From: Aquiluna sp.
GTDB lineage: Bacteria; Actinomycetota; Actinomycetes; Actinomycetales; Microbacteriaceae
Direction: 5' to 3'
NCBI GenBank assembly: GCA_018402615.1
Contig: JAGYIH010000006.1
Location: 1 to 40,435 of the forward strand
Length of the DNA stretch: 40,435 nucleotides
Shown: positions 10,179-20,270 of the stretch, piece after piece
How positions within the stretch are numbered: the first letter of the stretch is position 1
How the letters are laid out: each line of letters opens with the position of its first letter
The notes under the pieces: generated by a model
Told to the model about the DNA's origin: nothing
Seen by the model: only the letters and a program-made list of their open reading frames with translations
Database searches by the model: none
Translations under genes and position numbers: made by a program

Positions 10179-10796
10179 ATGACTTACAGTCTCCCCGAAC
10201 TTTCCTACGACTACGCAAGCCTCGAGCCACACATCTCGGCTCGCATCATGGAGCTTCACCACTCAAAGCACCACCAGGCCTATGTAACAGGGGCAAATGC
10301 CGCTTTAGAGGCAATGGCCAAGGCTCGTGAGGATGACAACTTTGGAGCCCTTCCAAAGCTTCAAAAGGACCTCGCCTTCAACCTTGGTGGCCACATCAAC
10401 CACAGCATCTTTTGGAAGAACCTTTCGCCAGCAGGCGGACAGGCCGAAGGTGAGCTGTTGGCAGCAATCACCGACAACTTTGGCTCCTACGAGGCATTCT
10501 CGAAGCACTTCACCGCGAGCGCGATGACCATCCAGGGTTCAGGCTGGGCTTACCTTGCATGGGACTCGATTGGAAACCAACTGATCATCGGGCAGCTATA
10601 CGACCAGCAGGGGAACCTTCCGGTTGCAACCCTGCCGCTTTTGATGCTGGACATGTGGGAGCACGCCTTTTACCTGGACTACCAGAACGTCAAGGCTGAC
10701 TACGTGAAAGCATTTTGGAACATCGTCAACTGGGAAGATGTAGCTTCCCGTTTCGCAAGCGTGAAGGTTCAGTCGAAGTCCTTACTGCTAGGCTGA
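10179..10796 (+). CDS. sodA: Superoxide dismutase, Fe/Mn family
   Basis: Converts superoxide to hydrogen peroxide and oxygen. It is 205 residues with no signal peptide, so cytoplasmic. The four metal ligands are visible as His27 (ELHHSKHH), His75 (GGHINHSIFW), and Asp158 and His162 in DMWEHAFY. Gly at the GGHINH position together with a Gln in the YDQQGNL stretch is the pattern of Mn-type rather than Fe-type enzymes, though metal preference cannot be proved from sequence. A purine-rich AAGAAAGAGAG ribosome site precedes the ATG. It is inserted between whiA and gap, and the 48-base gap before it has no clear terminator or promoter. Confidence 0.95.
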   Translation: MTYSLPELSYDYASLEPHISARIMELHHSKHHQAYVTGANAALEAMAKAREDDNFGALPKLQKDLAFNLGGHINHSIFWKNLSPAGGQAEGELLAAITDNFGSYEAFSKHFTASAMTIQGSGWAYLAWDSIGNQLIIGQLYDQQGNLPVATLPLLMLDMWEHAFYLDYQNVKADYVKAFWNIVNWEDVASRFASVKVQSKSLLLG

Positions 10797-10835
10797 CCAA
10801 GCCCGCTCAAAGGCGCGTGGAGCAGTAATTTATAA

Positions 10836-11860
<1,025 letters not shown>

Positions 11861-11861
<1 letters not shown>

Positions 11862-13069
11862 TGCTTCGAACCGTCTCTACCGCACCGGACTTGCAATCCA
11901 AGACCGTGATTTTGCGCTGCGATCTGAATGTCCCGCTTAGCAATGGCCTGATTAGTGACGACGGCCGAATTCGAGCCTCAGTTCCAACGATTCAGAAACT
12001 GGTTGCAGCCGGAGCGCGAGTAGTAGTTGTTTCCCACCTGGGTCGGCCAGATGGAGAACCAAACCCCGACTATTCCTTGGAGCCCGTCGCGGAAAGGCTA
12101 GAACAGTTACTGGGACAGCCAGTGGTGTTTGCAAAAGACACAATTGGGGTTCAAGCGACAGCGGCAGTCAAAATGCTTGAGGATGGTGGAGTCGCACTTC
12201 TGGAGAACCTCCGATTTAGTACTCAGGAGACCTCGAAAGATGAGGCCGAGCGACTCGAATTTGCCAGGGAGCTTGCCTTGCTTGGCGAAATCTTGGTGTC
12301 TGATGGTTTCGGGGTGGTCCACCGCAAGCAAGCGAGTGTGTACGAGCTTGCGAAGCTTATTCCGAGCTATGCGGGCGATCTGATTTCCGCTGAGCTCGAG
12401 GTTTTGCGAAAGCTCACCCAGTCTCCAGTGCGGCCTTACACCGTAGTTTTAGGCGGCTCCAAAGTCTCGGACAAGCTCGGTGTGATAGCTAATCTTCTCC
12501 CTCAAGTGGACCGCTTAATTATTGGTGGCGGAATGGTCTTTACGGTTCTCAAGGCTATGGGGCACAACATCGGAAACAGCCTGTTCGAGGTTGACCAGGT
12601 TGAGGTCGTTAGCAATGTCCTGGAGCAGGCTAAGGTCCTCGGGGTCGAGGTGGTTTTACCAACCGACATCGTTATTGCCGCAGGATTTAGTTCCACCGCC
12701 GAATTTAGAACCGTGTCGATTGACCAGATCGAGAGCTCCTCGCTTGGGCCCGATGTCATGGGACTTGACATTGGACCAGATACTGCAAAACACTTTGCTG
12801 AAAAAGTGGCGGAATCGAAGACCGTTTTTTGGAATGGCCCCATGGGTGTTTTTGAGTTCGAAAACTTTGCCCACGGAACCAAACTCCTTGCTCAAGCACT
12901 CACGGAAGTTCGAGGTCTTTCAGTGGTGGGTGGGGGAGACTCCGCTGCAGCCGTAAGAGCGTTGGGGTTTGACGATGCTTCTTTTGGCCACATATCAACC
13001 GGCGGTGGAGCATCGCTTGAATTTCTGGAGGGAAAGTCTCTCCCCGGACTGGAGGTCCTGAATGACTAA
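11861..13069 (+). CDS. pgk: Phosphoglycerate kinase
   Basis: Transfers phosphate from 1,3-bisphosphoglycerate to ADP in glycolysis. It is 402 residues with the N-domain signature VILRCDLNVPLSNG near residue 18, the substrate-binding histidine/arginine region VVVSHLGRPDGEP near residue 50, ENLRF near residue 117 and the C-terminal nucleotide loop GGGDSAAAV near residue 360. The ATG overlaps the gap stop (TAATG) and the tpiA ATG lies inside its last codons. One small deviation is VSDGFGVVHRKQASV, where most family members read DAFG.AHR; this does not touch known catalytic residues. Confidence 0.97.
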
Positions 13070-13844
13070 GCGCATCCCACTAATCGCCGGCAACTGGAAG
13101 ATGAACCTTGATCATCTCCAAGCAATTGCTTTGATTCAGAAGTTGAGTTGGACTTTGAAGGATGCAGACCACGACTTTGAACAGGTCGAGGTAGCGGTAT
13201 TTCCGCCTTTCACCGACCTGCGCACCGCGCAGACTTTGATAGATGCTGAGAAGTTTGATCTAAGTCTTGGAGCGCAGGATTTATCAGAGCATGAAGCAGG
13301 TGCCTACACCGGCGAGGTCTCCGGAGCTTTTCTGTCCAAACTTGATTGCAAGTACGTATTGGTGGGCCACTCTGAGCGCCGCCAATATCACGGTGAGGAC
13401 GATGCAGTCATTCAGGCCAAGGTGAAGACAGCATTTAGGCACGGCCTGATTCCCATTATTTGCGTGGGCGAGACTTTAGAAGAGCTTGAGTCCCAGGGTC
13501 AAAGCGCCGTTCCAATTCGCCAGATTTTGGCTGCACTGAGCGGTCACGAGTCTCTCGGGGAATTTGTTGTCGCTTATGAGCCGGTATGGGCTATCGGAAC
13601 CGGAAAAATCGCAACTCCAGAACAGGCTGCTAGCGTTGCGGGTGCAATAAGGACTGCAATTACAGACCAATTTGGAGATCAAGCCGGCGAATTCAAAATT
13701 CTCTACGGTGGTTCGGTGAAGGCGAATAACGTTGCTGGCTTCATGCAGCACGAGGATATCGACGGAGTTTTGGTCGGTGGAGCATCGCTTGATGCGGAAG
13801 AGTTTTCCGGCATAGCGCGCTATCAAAAGCACATAGTTCTATAA
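13062..13844 (+). CDS. tpiA: Triosephosphate isomerase
   Basis: Interconverts dihydroxyacetone phosphate and glyceraldehyde 3-phosphate. It is 260 residues, a TIM barrel. The catalytic residues are visible as Lys13 in GNWKMN, His103 in VLVGHSERR and Glu173 in AYEPVWAIGTGK, followed by the phosphate-binding loops ILYGGSVKANN and GVLVGGASL. The ATG overlaps the last 8 bases of pgk, so its translation is coupled. It is the last glycolytic gene of the operon; secG follows after 43 bases. Confidence 0.97.
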   Translation: MTKRIPLIAGNWKMNLDHLQAIALIQKLSWTLKDADHDFEQVEVAVFPPFTDLRTAQTLIDAEKFDLSLGAQDLSEHEAGAYTGEVSGAFLSKLDCKYVLVGHSERRQYHGEDDAVIQAKVKTAFRHGLIPIICVGETLEELESQGQSAVPIRQILAALSGHESLGEFVVAYEPVWAIGTGKIATPEQAASVAGAIRTAITDQFGDQAGEFKILYGGSVKANNVAGFMQHEDIDGVLVGGASLDAEEFSGIARYQKHIVL

Positions 13845-13887
13845 TTTGGAAGGCGCTTTTATAGCGCACCAGGAATTGAGGAAGTAA

Positions 13888-14136
13888 ATGGCCGCCCTAC
13901 AAACTGCACTTTTGGTGCTGCTGGCGATTACCAGCGTGTTGCTTATATTGATGATTTTGCTGCACAAGGGTCGTGGTGGCGGAGTTGCAGACATGTTCGG
14001 TGGCGGTGTGACCAGCTCAATGAGCTCCTCGGGTGTCGCAGAGCGAAACCTAAACCGCATCACAGTTGTGCTGGGTCTGGTTTGGGTCGCTGTAATAGTG
14101 ATTCTTGGACTCTTTAACCGATTTGGATGGGCATAG
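13888..14136 (+). CDS. secG: Preprotein translocase subunit SecG
   Basis: A small inner-membrane partner of SecY and SecE that stimulates protein export. It is 82 residues with two hydrophobic segments (about 4-25 and 58-78) joined by a glycine-rich cytoplasmic loop (HKGRGGGVADMFGGG), the family hallmark. A GAGGAAG ribosome site precedes the ATG. Its position after tpiA is standard in actinobacteria. The stop overlaps the rbpA GTG by one base (TAGTG). Confidence 0.93.
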   Translation: MAALQTALLVLLAITSVLLILMILLHKGRGGGVADMFGGGVTSSMSSSGVAERNLNRITVVLGLVWVAVIVILGLFNRFGWA

Positions 14137-14513
14137 TGTCATCTTCACCTTCGATTAGAGGCGCTCGTGTTGGCGCCGGTCCAATGGGAGAGCAAGACCG
14201 CGGTCACCAGGTAGAGAAGGTCACACTCAGCTTTTTTTGTGCCAACGGTCACGAGTTTCATCCGAAGTTTGCCGCAAACATTGCTGCTGAAGAGCTCCCA
14301 AGTGAAATTGACTGCCCCCACTGCGGCCTACCCGCCGGACTAGACAAGTCCAATCCGCCACAGGTGGCCAAGATTGAGCCGTATAAGACTCACCTCGCAT
14401 ACGTCAAGGAACGCAGAAGCGATGAGGAAGCCGCCGAAATCTTGGATGAGGCACTCGCGCTGATTAGAGAGCGCCGGGAACGAGCTGCCGCTGCAGCTAA
14501 AGCTCGTCAGTAA
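14136..14513 (+). CDS. rbpA: RNA polymerase-binding protein RbpA
   Basis: An actinobacteria-specific transcription factor that binds group 1 sigma factors and the RNA polymerase core and stabilises the open complex. It is 125 residues with the N-terminal SIRGARVGAGPMGEQD stretch, a central fold carrying Cys/His residues (FFCANGHEF and CPHCG) that look zinc-binding as in Streptomyces RbpA, and the sigma-interacting C-terminal region (THLAYVKERRSDEEAAEIL, ALIRERRER). I chose GTG 14136, which overlaps the secG stop; an in-frame ATG at 14127 would add three residues. The 3' end overlaps the convergent pgl gene by 17 bases. Confidence 0.93.
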   Translation: MSSSPSIRGARVGAGPMGEQDRGHQVEKVTLSFFCANGHEFHPKFAANIAAEELPSEIDCPHCGLPAGLDKSNPPQVAKIEPYKTHLAYVKERRSDEEAAEILDEALALIRERRERAAAAAKARQ

Positions 14514-15186
14514 TTTCTTGATCTAGAAACCAACGAGTTTCAAGCTTCCCCCGCACTCTTGACGCTGGGAGACCACTGTCGGCTCGCATGCTCTCTTTTA
14601 CAGCCCAGGTCTTGGCAGAGCCCGATGCAACAAACCAAACCCGCTCAGAGCGATTCAGGGCCTGATAGGACAGGCTCAGTCGCTCTTTTGGTGGCTTCGG
14701 TGATTCTGGCTCCGCCACAATCCAGCCACCGGGCCGCTCGTGATCTGGGAAAAGGCTCGCGACATGAGAATCCGGGCCCATCCCCAAAATAGTGATGTCA
14801 AATAGGGCACTTTGCTCAGCTACCGGTCCAAGCTCTAGAAATAGCTTTTTCTCCATTTGCTCAGCCGCAAAACCCAGGTCCCCGGATGCTTCTGGAAAAC
14901 TGGTCAGGTGCTGCGCCAATGCCGGCCATGCTTTGATTCCCTGTAGTTCGTTTCTATCTGGGTCTGTTATAGGAACATATCTTTCGTCGGAAAACATGAG
15001 CCAGATTTTGGACCAGGGAAGATCGAGCTTTGACAGCTGAGAAACAAACTGGATCCCAAGTGTTCCGCCCGTGAGCAAAATTCGAGCCCTGGGTTTTTGC
15101 CGCAGCACCTCAAGAACAACCCGCTCAAACTCTGTCGCTGCCGCTTTCACCAGTTCAGTTGGGTTGATCGAGCTCGAGACTTTCAC
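14497..15186 (-). CDS. pgl: 6-phosphogluconolactonase
   Basis: Hydrolyses 6-phosphogluconolactone to 6-phosphogluconate in the oxidative pentose phosphate pathway. It is 229 residues, within the family range. Visible motifs are LLTGGTLGIQFV near residue 38, the FSDERYVPITDPDRNE segment near residue 65, and GMGPDSHVASLFPDH near residue 135, which contains the usual GxGxDGHxxSLFP region with Ser in place of Gly after Asp. The start is GTG, overlapping the opcA stop by 4 bases (GTGA). It is the last gene of the tkt-to-pgl operon and runs 17 bases into the convergent rbpA. Confidence 0.92.
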   Translation of the reverse strand: MKVSSSINPTELVKAAATEFERVVLEVLRQKPRARILLTGGTLGIQFVSQLSKLDLPWSKIWLMFSDERYVPITDPDRNELQGIKAWPALAQHLTSFPEASGDLGFAAEQMEKKLFLELGPVAEQSALFDITILGMGPDSHVASLFPDHERPGGWIVAEPESPKPPKERLSLSYQALNRSERVWFVASGSAKTWAVKESMRADSGLPASRVRGKLETRWFLDQEITDEL

Positions 15187-16094
15187 TTCAAACCCGCCTG
15201 AAGGACTTCGCCGTAGACATCATCCTCGCCAAGAAACCTCATGTCCTCTATCAGACAGTCCTGGTCACTTCGTTTTGGAAGCAGTACTGATGAATCTGGG
15301 AATCCAGTGTGGCTAATGTTTGCAACCTCAGCGCTTCTTAGAATTTCAAGTTTTCCGTCCGTGAAAATAATCTTCACTCCCGCAATGCCTTCAATCTCGG
15401 ATCCGGAAACCTCGTTAATGATCCTTGATTCAGAACCGAGTCTGAGTTCTAGCCAAAGTGCAAGTAATTCGGCACTCGGGCTTCGCGCCGAACCAAGAAC
15501 CTCGATTCCAACTACGGTTCGATGCTTGTGCTGTTCAAACAGCGCTGCCAGTTGCGAGCGCCACAGCGTGATTCTGGTCCACGCCATGTCACCGTCTCCG
15601 GGGGAGTAGTTCCGAGCCAACTGACGCAAAAAAGCGCTTGGGTCATCCTGGCAAGACGAGTCTGTGATGCGTCTGGTGGCAATCCTTCCAATAGCCGTTT
15701 TGGCCGGATTTGGACCACAGCTCGATGGCCACCACGCGACCACGGGAGCATCCGGGAGCAAAAGGCCAGTTACCAACGACTCCGGGTTTGAACTTGCTGC
15801 CCCGTAAGCGCGAAGGATTACTACCTCGGAGGCGCCAGCATCACCACCAACCCTGATTTCTGCATCCAACTTCGGCTCAGCGTCAGACTTCACGCTAGCC
15901 AGCACGATTATTCTCGACGGATGAAGCCGAGATGCACCGTTGGCAGCCGAAACTGCACCCTCAACGCCAGCGGCATCGGTCTCAATAATCAGCGTTAGCA
16001 CTCTGCCCAGCGCTACAACGCCACCCGCCTCCCTGAGCTCATTCAGCCTCAGGCCAATCTTTGAGGCCGTGGTTTTCGGCATGTCTACGATCAT
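15183..16094 (-). CDS. opcA: Glucose-6-phosphate dehydrogenase assembly protein OpcA
   Basis: An actinobacterial and cyanobacterial protein needed for full activity of glucose-6-phosphate dehydrogenase, acting as an allosteric partner of Zwf. The protein is about 303 residues with the family features PDAPVVAWWPSSCGPNPA near residue 117 and WTRITLWRSQLAALFE near residue 176. The frame is open to a TTG at 16106, but ATG 16094 overlaps the zwf stop as ATGA and gives the usual IVDMPKT N-terminus. It is sandwiched between zwf and pgl as in Corynebacterium and other Microbacteriaceae. It has no catalytic motifs. Confidence 0.93.
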   Translation of the reverse strand: MIVDMPKTTASKIGLRLNELREAGGVVALGRVLTLIIETDAAGVEGAVSAANGASRLHPSRIIVLASVKSDAEPKLDAEIRVGGDAGASEVVILRAYGAASSNPESLVTGLLLPDAPVVAWWPSSCGPNPAKTAIGRIATRRITDSSCQDDPSAFLRQLARNYSPGDGDMAWTRITLWRSQLAALFEQHKHRTVVGIEVLGSARSPSAELLALWLELRLGSESRIINEVSGSEIEGIAGVKIIFTDGKLEILRSAEVANISHTGFPDSSVLLPKRSDQDCLIEDMRFLGEDDVYGEVLQAGLK

Positions 16095-17611
16095 GGACGC
16101 CTCCAACTTCTGCCATCAATTTCGAGCATTCGATTCGCGCTTTCGGGTCCCCAGGAACCTGGGGCGTAGGCTTCGGGCGAACCGTTATTGCGCCAGAACT
16201 CAACGATTGGATCCAGGATCTTCCAGCTCAGTTCGACTTCCCGCTGCCTTGGGAAAAGTGGTGGTTCTCCCAGCAACACATCAAGAATTAGACGCTCATA
16301 GGCCTCCGGGGAGTCTTCCGTGAAGGCGTGACCGTAACCAAAGTCCATGGTGACGTCTCGAACTTGCATCGAAGGACCCGGCACCTTAGAGCCAAACCGA
16401 ATTGTGATTCCCTCGTTTGGCTGCACCCTGATAACCAGCGCGTTTTCACCCAGCAGCGCTGTTTGACTCTGGGCAAAAAGTTGCTGCGGAGCACGCTTGA
16501 ATACAACTGCAATCTCGGTGACCCTTCGACCAAGACGTTTACCGGTTCTCAGGTAGAAGGGGGTCCCATGCCAGCGTCGGGATGCAACTTCGAGTCGCAT
16601 AGCGGCATAGGTCTCGGTTCTGGATTCTGGGTTAGTACCGTCCTCATCGAGGTAGCCAACCACTCCCTCGCCACCCTGCCAACCCGCGGCATATTGACCC
16701 CTTGAAGTTTGGTTAGCCATGTCAGTTGGAATCTTTACCGCGGCCAGCACCTTTTCCTTCTCGGCCCTCAAATCAGCCGCGTCAAAGGAGTTGGGCTGCT
16801 CCATCGCAGTTAGCGCCAGCAGTTGCAGCAGGTGATTTTGGATAACATCTCGAGCCGCCCCGATGCCGTCGTAGTATCCGGCCCTGGAACCAATTCCGAT
16901 GTCCTCGGCCATGGTGATCTGGATGTGGTCAATGTAACTCGAGTTCCAAATTGGCTCGAAGAGCTGATTCGCAAAGCGCAGCGCAAGGATGTTCTGAACT
17001 GTCTCCTTACCAAGGTAGTGATCAATTCGAAAGACCGAGTCGGCCGGGAATACCCGCTGCACAACCTCATTCAGCTCCTGAGCAGTCTTCAGATCAGAGC
17101 CAAAAGGTTTCTCAATAACAACTCTGCGGAAATTCCCGCTAGCTGCGCTGGCAAGACCCGCGATCTCCAATTGATCGATCACGACAGGGAAATCTCTAGG
17201 AGGAATCGAAAGATAGAACGAGTGGTTTCCGCTCGTGCCGCGTTGTTCATCAAGCTCGTCGACGGTCGCCTTCAAGCGGGCAAAAGCCTTCGGGTCATCG
17301 TGCCGGCCAGAAACAAAACGAATGCCCTTTACCAACTGGCGCCAGACATCATCAGACCATGGAGTGCGCGCATGCTCCCTGACGGCCTCCTGCACGACCT
17401 TTTCGAAATCCTCTTTTGACCAGTCCCGGCGGGCAAAGCCGACCAACGAAAAAGCTGGCGGCAGCAGTCCTCTGTTTGCAAGGTCATAGATGGCAGGCAT
17501 CAGTTTCTTGCGCGACAGATCTCCGGTGACACCGAACAGAATCAGACCGCTGGGACCAGCGATTTTCTGAATTCTGATGTCACCGGGATCACGAAGTGGG
17601 TTAGTGGTCAC
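16091..17611 (-). CDS. zwf: Glucose-6-phosphate 1-dehydrogenase
   Basis: Oxidises glucose 6-phosphate to 6-phosphogluconolactone, making NADPH; first step of the oxidative pentose phosphate branch. It is 506 residues with the dinucleotide loop GVTGDLSRKKLMP near residue 28 and the substrate/catalytic motif RIDHYLGKE near residue 195. The C-terminal half contains FYLRTGKRLGRRVTEIAVVFK. The start is GTG, overlapping the pgi stop (GTGA). Upstream partners pgi, tal and tkt and downstream opcA and pgl make a complete oxidative/non-oxidative unit, except that 6-phosphogluconate dehydrogenase is not in the window. Confidence 0.97.
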   Translation of the reverse strand: MTTNPLRDPGDIRIQKIAGPSGLILFGVTGDLSRKKLMPAIYDLANRGLLPPAFSLVGFARRDWSKEDFEKVVQEAVREHARTPWSDDVWRQLVKGIRFVSGRHDDPKAFARLKATVDELDEQRGTSGNHSFYLSIPPRDFPVVIDQLEIAGLASAASGNFRRVVIEKPFGSDLKTAQELNEVVQRVFPADSVFRIDHYLGKETVQNILALRFANQLFEPIWNSSYIDHIQITMAEDIGIGSRAGYYDGIGAARDVIQNHLLQLLALTAMEQPNSFDAADLRAEKEKVLAAVKIPTDMANQTSRGQYAAGWQGGEGVVGYLDEDGTNPESRTETYAAMRLEVASRRWHGTPFYLRTGKRLGRRVTEIAVVFKRAPQQLFAQSQTALLGENALVIRVQPNEGITIRFGSKVPGPSMQVRDVTMDFGYGHAFTEDSPEAYERLILDVLLGEPPLFPRQREVELSWKILDPIVEFWRNNGSPEAYAPGSWGPESANRMLEIDGRSWRRP

Positions 17612-19185
17612 GAAGCAATTACCTTGGAGAGCTGCTCGAAACCAGCAAGTGGGTCGGCAAACTCAAGTGAGACAACCGATAGGCCGCCGTTGCTCAAAAC
17701 AATCGCATCACCCTGGGCCTGAGCATGAATTAGGGTTCCGAAGCTAAAGGGGCGTCCTGGCACATCTAGATCGTGGCCATGCTCGCCTGTAATCTGAATG
17801 ACCAGGGCTTGTTTTGGACCTCCCTTGTGATACTGCCCTGTGGAATGCAAAAACCTTGGGCCCCAACCAAAAGTCACTGGCCTGGAAGTCCGAGCCGCAA
17901 GAATGTCGCGCAGCTTCTCAAGCTGCGGATACTCTTCACGGTTTAGGTAGGCCTGAATCGAAAAATAGCTAAGTGAGGTTGCCTGCTCCAGTAGCTGCTC
18001 GATCGCGGCTTCCACAGTAGACCCCATAACCTCAAAGCCGTAGGCCTTCACCTTGGTACCGCGATCAACAAAATCAACCTCGGTAATCTGCGCTGGGGCG
18101 TCAAGTAGCTCTCTTGAGGCGATCTTGGCTGATTCAACATTGGGTTGATCAAATGGGTTAGTCCCCATTAGATACCCAGCAATTGCAGTTGCGTGCTCCC
18201 ACAGCAAAAACAGTTCCCCAAGATCACCACTGAAGGTAATGTGCTCTGAGAGCGGTTCTTGGTCACTGAATCGAATAATCAAGACATCCGTTAATTCCAG
18301 ACTCAACTCCGGAGCCGAGGATGTCACCACAACTGGCAAAATGCCTCGACCCTCTTTACCGGTGCTCTCGGCAACTAGCTGTTCAGCCCAATCGCCAAAG
18401 CCCGGAAGGCGATCGGTTTCAATCAAAAACTTATCCCTGTAACCACTGCTTCCCGTGCTTCGGGCAAACGCGGCCCCAAGCCAAAGTGCCGGGTTATCGG
18501 TCGAGTTATAGCTAAAGGTTGGGGCCGCCTGATTGGCACTTGCAACCAGGGTTGTGATGTCCGCCCCGGCAAGGCCAGAGGGAACCATGCCAAAAGCGGT
18601 TAGCGCCGAGTATCGACCACCCACATTTGGATCGGCGTTGAAAACCTGAAAGCCCGCTTGCCTGGAAGAGCTGTCCAGAGGGGAGCCAGGGTCAGTGACA
18701 ATGACTATCCGAGCGGCGGGATCGATACCAGCTTCAGCAAAAGCTTTTTCAAAGATTCGCTTCTGACTGTCAGTTTCAACAGTCGCTCCAGATTTTGATG
18801 AGACCACGACCGCAGTTCTGTGAAGCTCAGCTACCGCGGCCGCAACCTGATCTGGAGCGGTTGAGTCTAAAACCACAAGCTCAACACCAGAGTTTTTCGC
18901 AATCACTTCAGGGGCGAGTGAAGACCCTCCCATGCCGCAAAGCACGATTCGGTCGACACCCATCTCCCTAAGGCCATCTCGCAGTTTCAGAATCTCTGGG
19001 AACAGCTCAACGACCGACTTAAATGAATCAGTCCAACCAAGCCGAACGCTTGCTTCAGGGGCGGCTTCAGGACCCCAGACCGTGGCATCCTGATCTGAGA
19101 TTCGTGATGCAATTTCTTTAGAAACAAGATCTTCAACTACTGGCTGTAACAGCGAATGCAATTCTGGGTCTAACGAAAGTTTCAT
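17608..19185 (-). CDS. pgi: Glucose-6-phosphate isomerase
   Basis: Interconverts glucose 6-phosphate and fructose 6-phosphate. It is 525 residues from ATG 19185, which overlaps the tal stop (TAATG). The longer open frame to 19233 lies inside tal and is not used. SIS-type sugar-phosphate binding is visible in ILCGMGGSSLAPEVI-like sequence (VLCGMGGSSLAPEV) near residue 90 and in VVSSKSGATVETD near residue 130. This is the form found within the actinobacterial tal-pgi-zwf operon, rather shorter and more divergent than the E. coli enzyme. It links glycolysis to the pentose phosphate genes on either side. Confidence 0.92.
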   Translation of the reverse strand: MKLSLDPELHSLLQPVVEDLVSKEIASRISDQDATVWGPEAAPEASVRLGWTDSFKSVVELFPEILKLRDGLREMGVDRIVLCGMGGSSLAPEVIAKNSGVELVVLDSTAPDQVAAAVAELHRTAVVVSSKSGATVETDSQKRIFEKAFAEAGIDPAARIVIVTDPGSPLDSSSRQAGFQVFNADPNVGGRYSALTAFGMVPSGLAGADITTLVASANQAAPTFSYNSTDNPALWLGAAFARSTGSSGYRDKFLIETDRLPGFGDWAEQLVAESTGKEGRGILPVVVTSSAPELSLELTDVLIIRFSDQEPLSEHITFSGDLGELFLLWEHATAIAGYLMGTNPFDQPNVESAKIASRELLDAPAQITEVDFVDRGTKVKAYGFEVMGSTVEAAIEQLLEQATSLSYFSIQAYLNREEYPQLEKLRDILAARTSRPVTFGWGPRFLHSTGQYHKGGPKQALVIQITGEHGHDLDVPGRPFSFGTLIHAQAQGDAIVLSNGGLSVVSLEFADPLAGFEQLSKVIAS

Positions 19186-20270
19186 TAGTTTTCCGCCAGA
19201 GCCGCCGAAACAGAGGCAACCAGCTCGTCCCAACTTGCGATGAATTTCTCCACGCCCTCAGTTTCTAGCTTTGCGGTGACGGCATCGAAGTCAACTCCGG
19301 CTTGCGCCAGCTCCGCCAAAAACGCAGCCGCCAGAGTCACGTTCTTGGTGATGGTGTCGCCGACGATAACGCCATGATCGGCAGTTGCCATCATGGTCTT
19401 TTCGGGCATCGTGTTCACGATGTCCCTAGCAACCAACTCGGTGACGTAAAGGGTGTCGGAAAGACTTGGGTCCTTAACACCGGTGGAGGCCATCAATGGT
19501 CGTTGAAGTCTTGCGCCCCTGACCTGAAGTTGCTGCCAGCGCTCGGATGCAAATCTCTTCACAAATAGGTCGTAGGCGAGTCTGGCATTTGCCAGAGCGG
19601 CCTTGCTCTTGAGTTCGGGTTTACCCAACTCGTCAAGCAGAGCGTCCACCTCGGTGTCGACCCTGGAAACAAAGAATGAGGCCACCGAGTGAATCTTGCT
19701 CACATCAACCCCATTGGCCAGAGCCTTTTCTACCCCCTCAAAGTAAGCGTCTATGACCTCGTCATAGCGCTCGGTGGAAAAGATTAGGGTCACGTTTACG
19801 CTGACCCCTCGGGCAGTCAGTTCGGTAATTGCACCCAGTCCGGGCTTGGTGGCAGGCACCTTGATCATGACGTTTTCTCTGCCAACCAGAGCGTGCAGTT
19901 CGAGACCCTGCTCAATGGTTCCCGGAGTGTCAAAAGCAAGATTTGGCTCAACCTCAATTGACACTCTGCCGTCTACTCCGTCGGAATCCCGATAGACACC
20001 GTCAAATATGTCGCAGGCGTCGGCAACATCTTTTGAGGTTATCTGCTTGATCGCCTCATCGACACTGTTGCCGCGCTGAGCTGCAATCAGTGGCTGGTAG
20101 CTCGAACCTTTTAATGCCGCGGCAAAAATGGTTGGGTTTGTTGTTACGCCCCGAACCGAGTGATTAGCTATCAGGTCGGAAAGGTTTCCTGACTCGATTC
20201 GGTCTCGGGAGAGATCATCCAGCCAGATTGAGACTCCGGCACTGGTTAGTTCGCTTAGATTCTGGTTCAC
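19185..20270 (-). CDS. tal: Transaldolase
   Basis: Transfers a dihydroxyacetone unit between sugar phosphates in the non-oxidative pentose phosphate branch. It is 361 residues, the long actinobacterial type. It opens with [18 protein letters not shown] and [13 protein letters not shown]. The Schiff-base lysine is Lys137 in [10 protein letters not shown], and [14 protein letters not shown] follows near residue 197. The GTG start overlaps the tkt stop (GTGA) and its own stop overlaps the pgi start, so it is translationally coupled on both sides. Confidence 0.96.
   Translation of the reverse strand: MNQNLSELTSAGVSIWLDDLSRDRIESGNLSDLIANHSVRGVTTNPTIFAAALKGSSYQPLIAAQRGNSVDEAIKQITSKDVADACDIFDGVYRDSDGVDGRVSIEVEPNLAFDTPGTIEQGLELHALVGRENVMIKVPATKPGLGAITELTARGVSVNVTLIFSTERYDEVIDAYFEGVEKALANGVDVSKIHSVASFFVSRVDTEVDALLDELGKPELKSKAALANARLAYDLFVKRFASERWQQLQVRGARLQRPLMASTGVKDPSLSDTLYVTELVARDIVNTMPEKTMMATADHGVIVGDTITKNVTLAAAFLAELAQAGVDFDAVTAKLETEGVEKFIASWDELVASVSAALAEN

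Noticed and set aside
13845..13887. Terminator between tpiA and secG
   Set aside because: The GCGC/GCGC pairing around TTTTATA is only about four base pairs and no T tract follows.
19186..19233. 16-residue extension of glucose-6-phosphate isomerase
   Set aside because: It reads out of frame through the tal 3' end; TAATG at 19185 fits the operon pattern.
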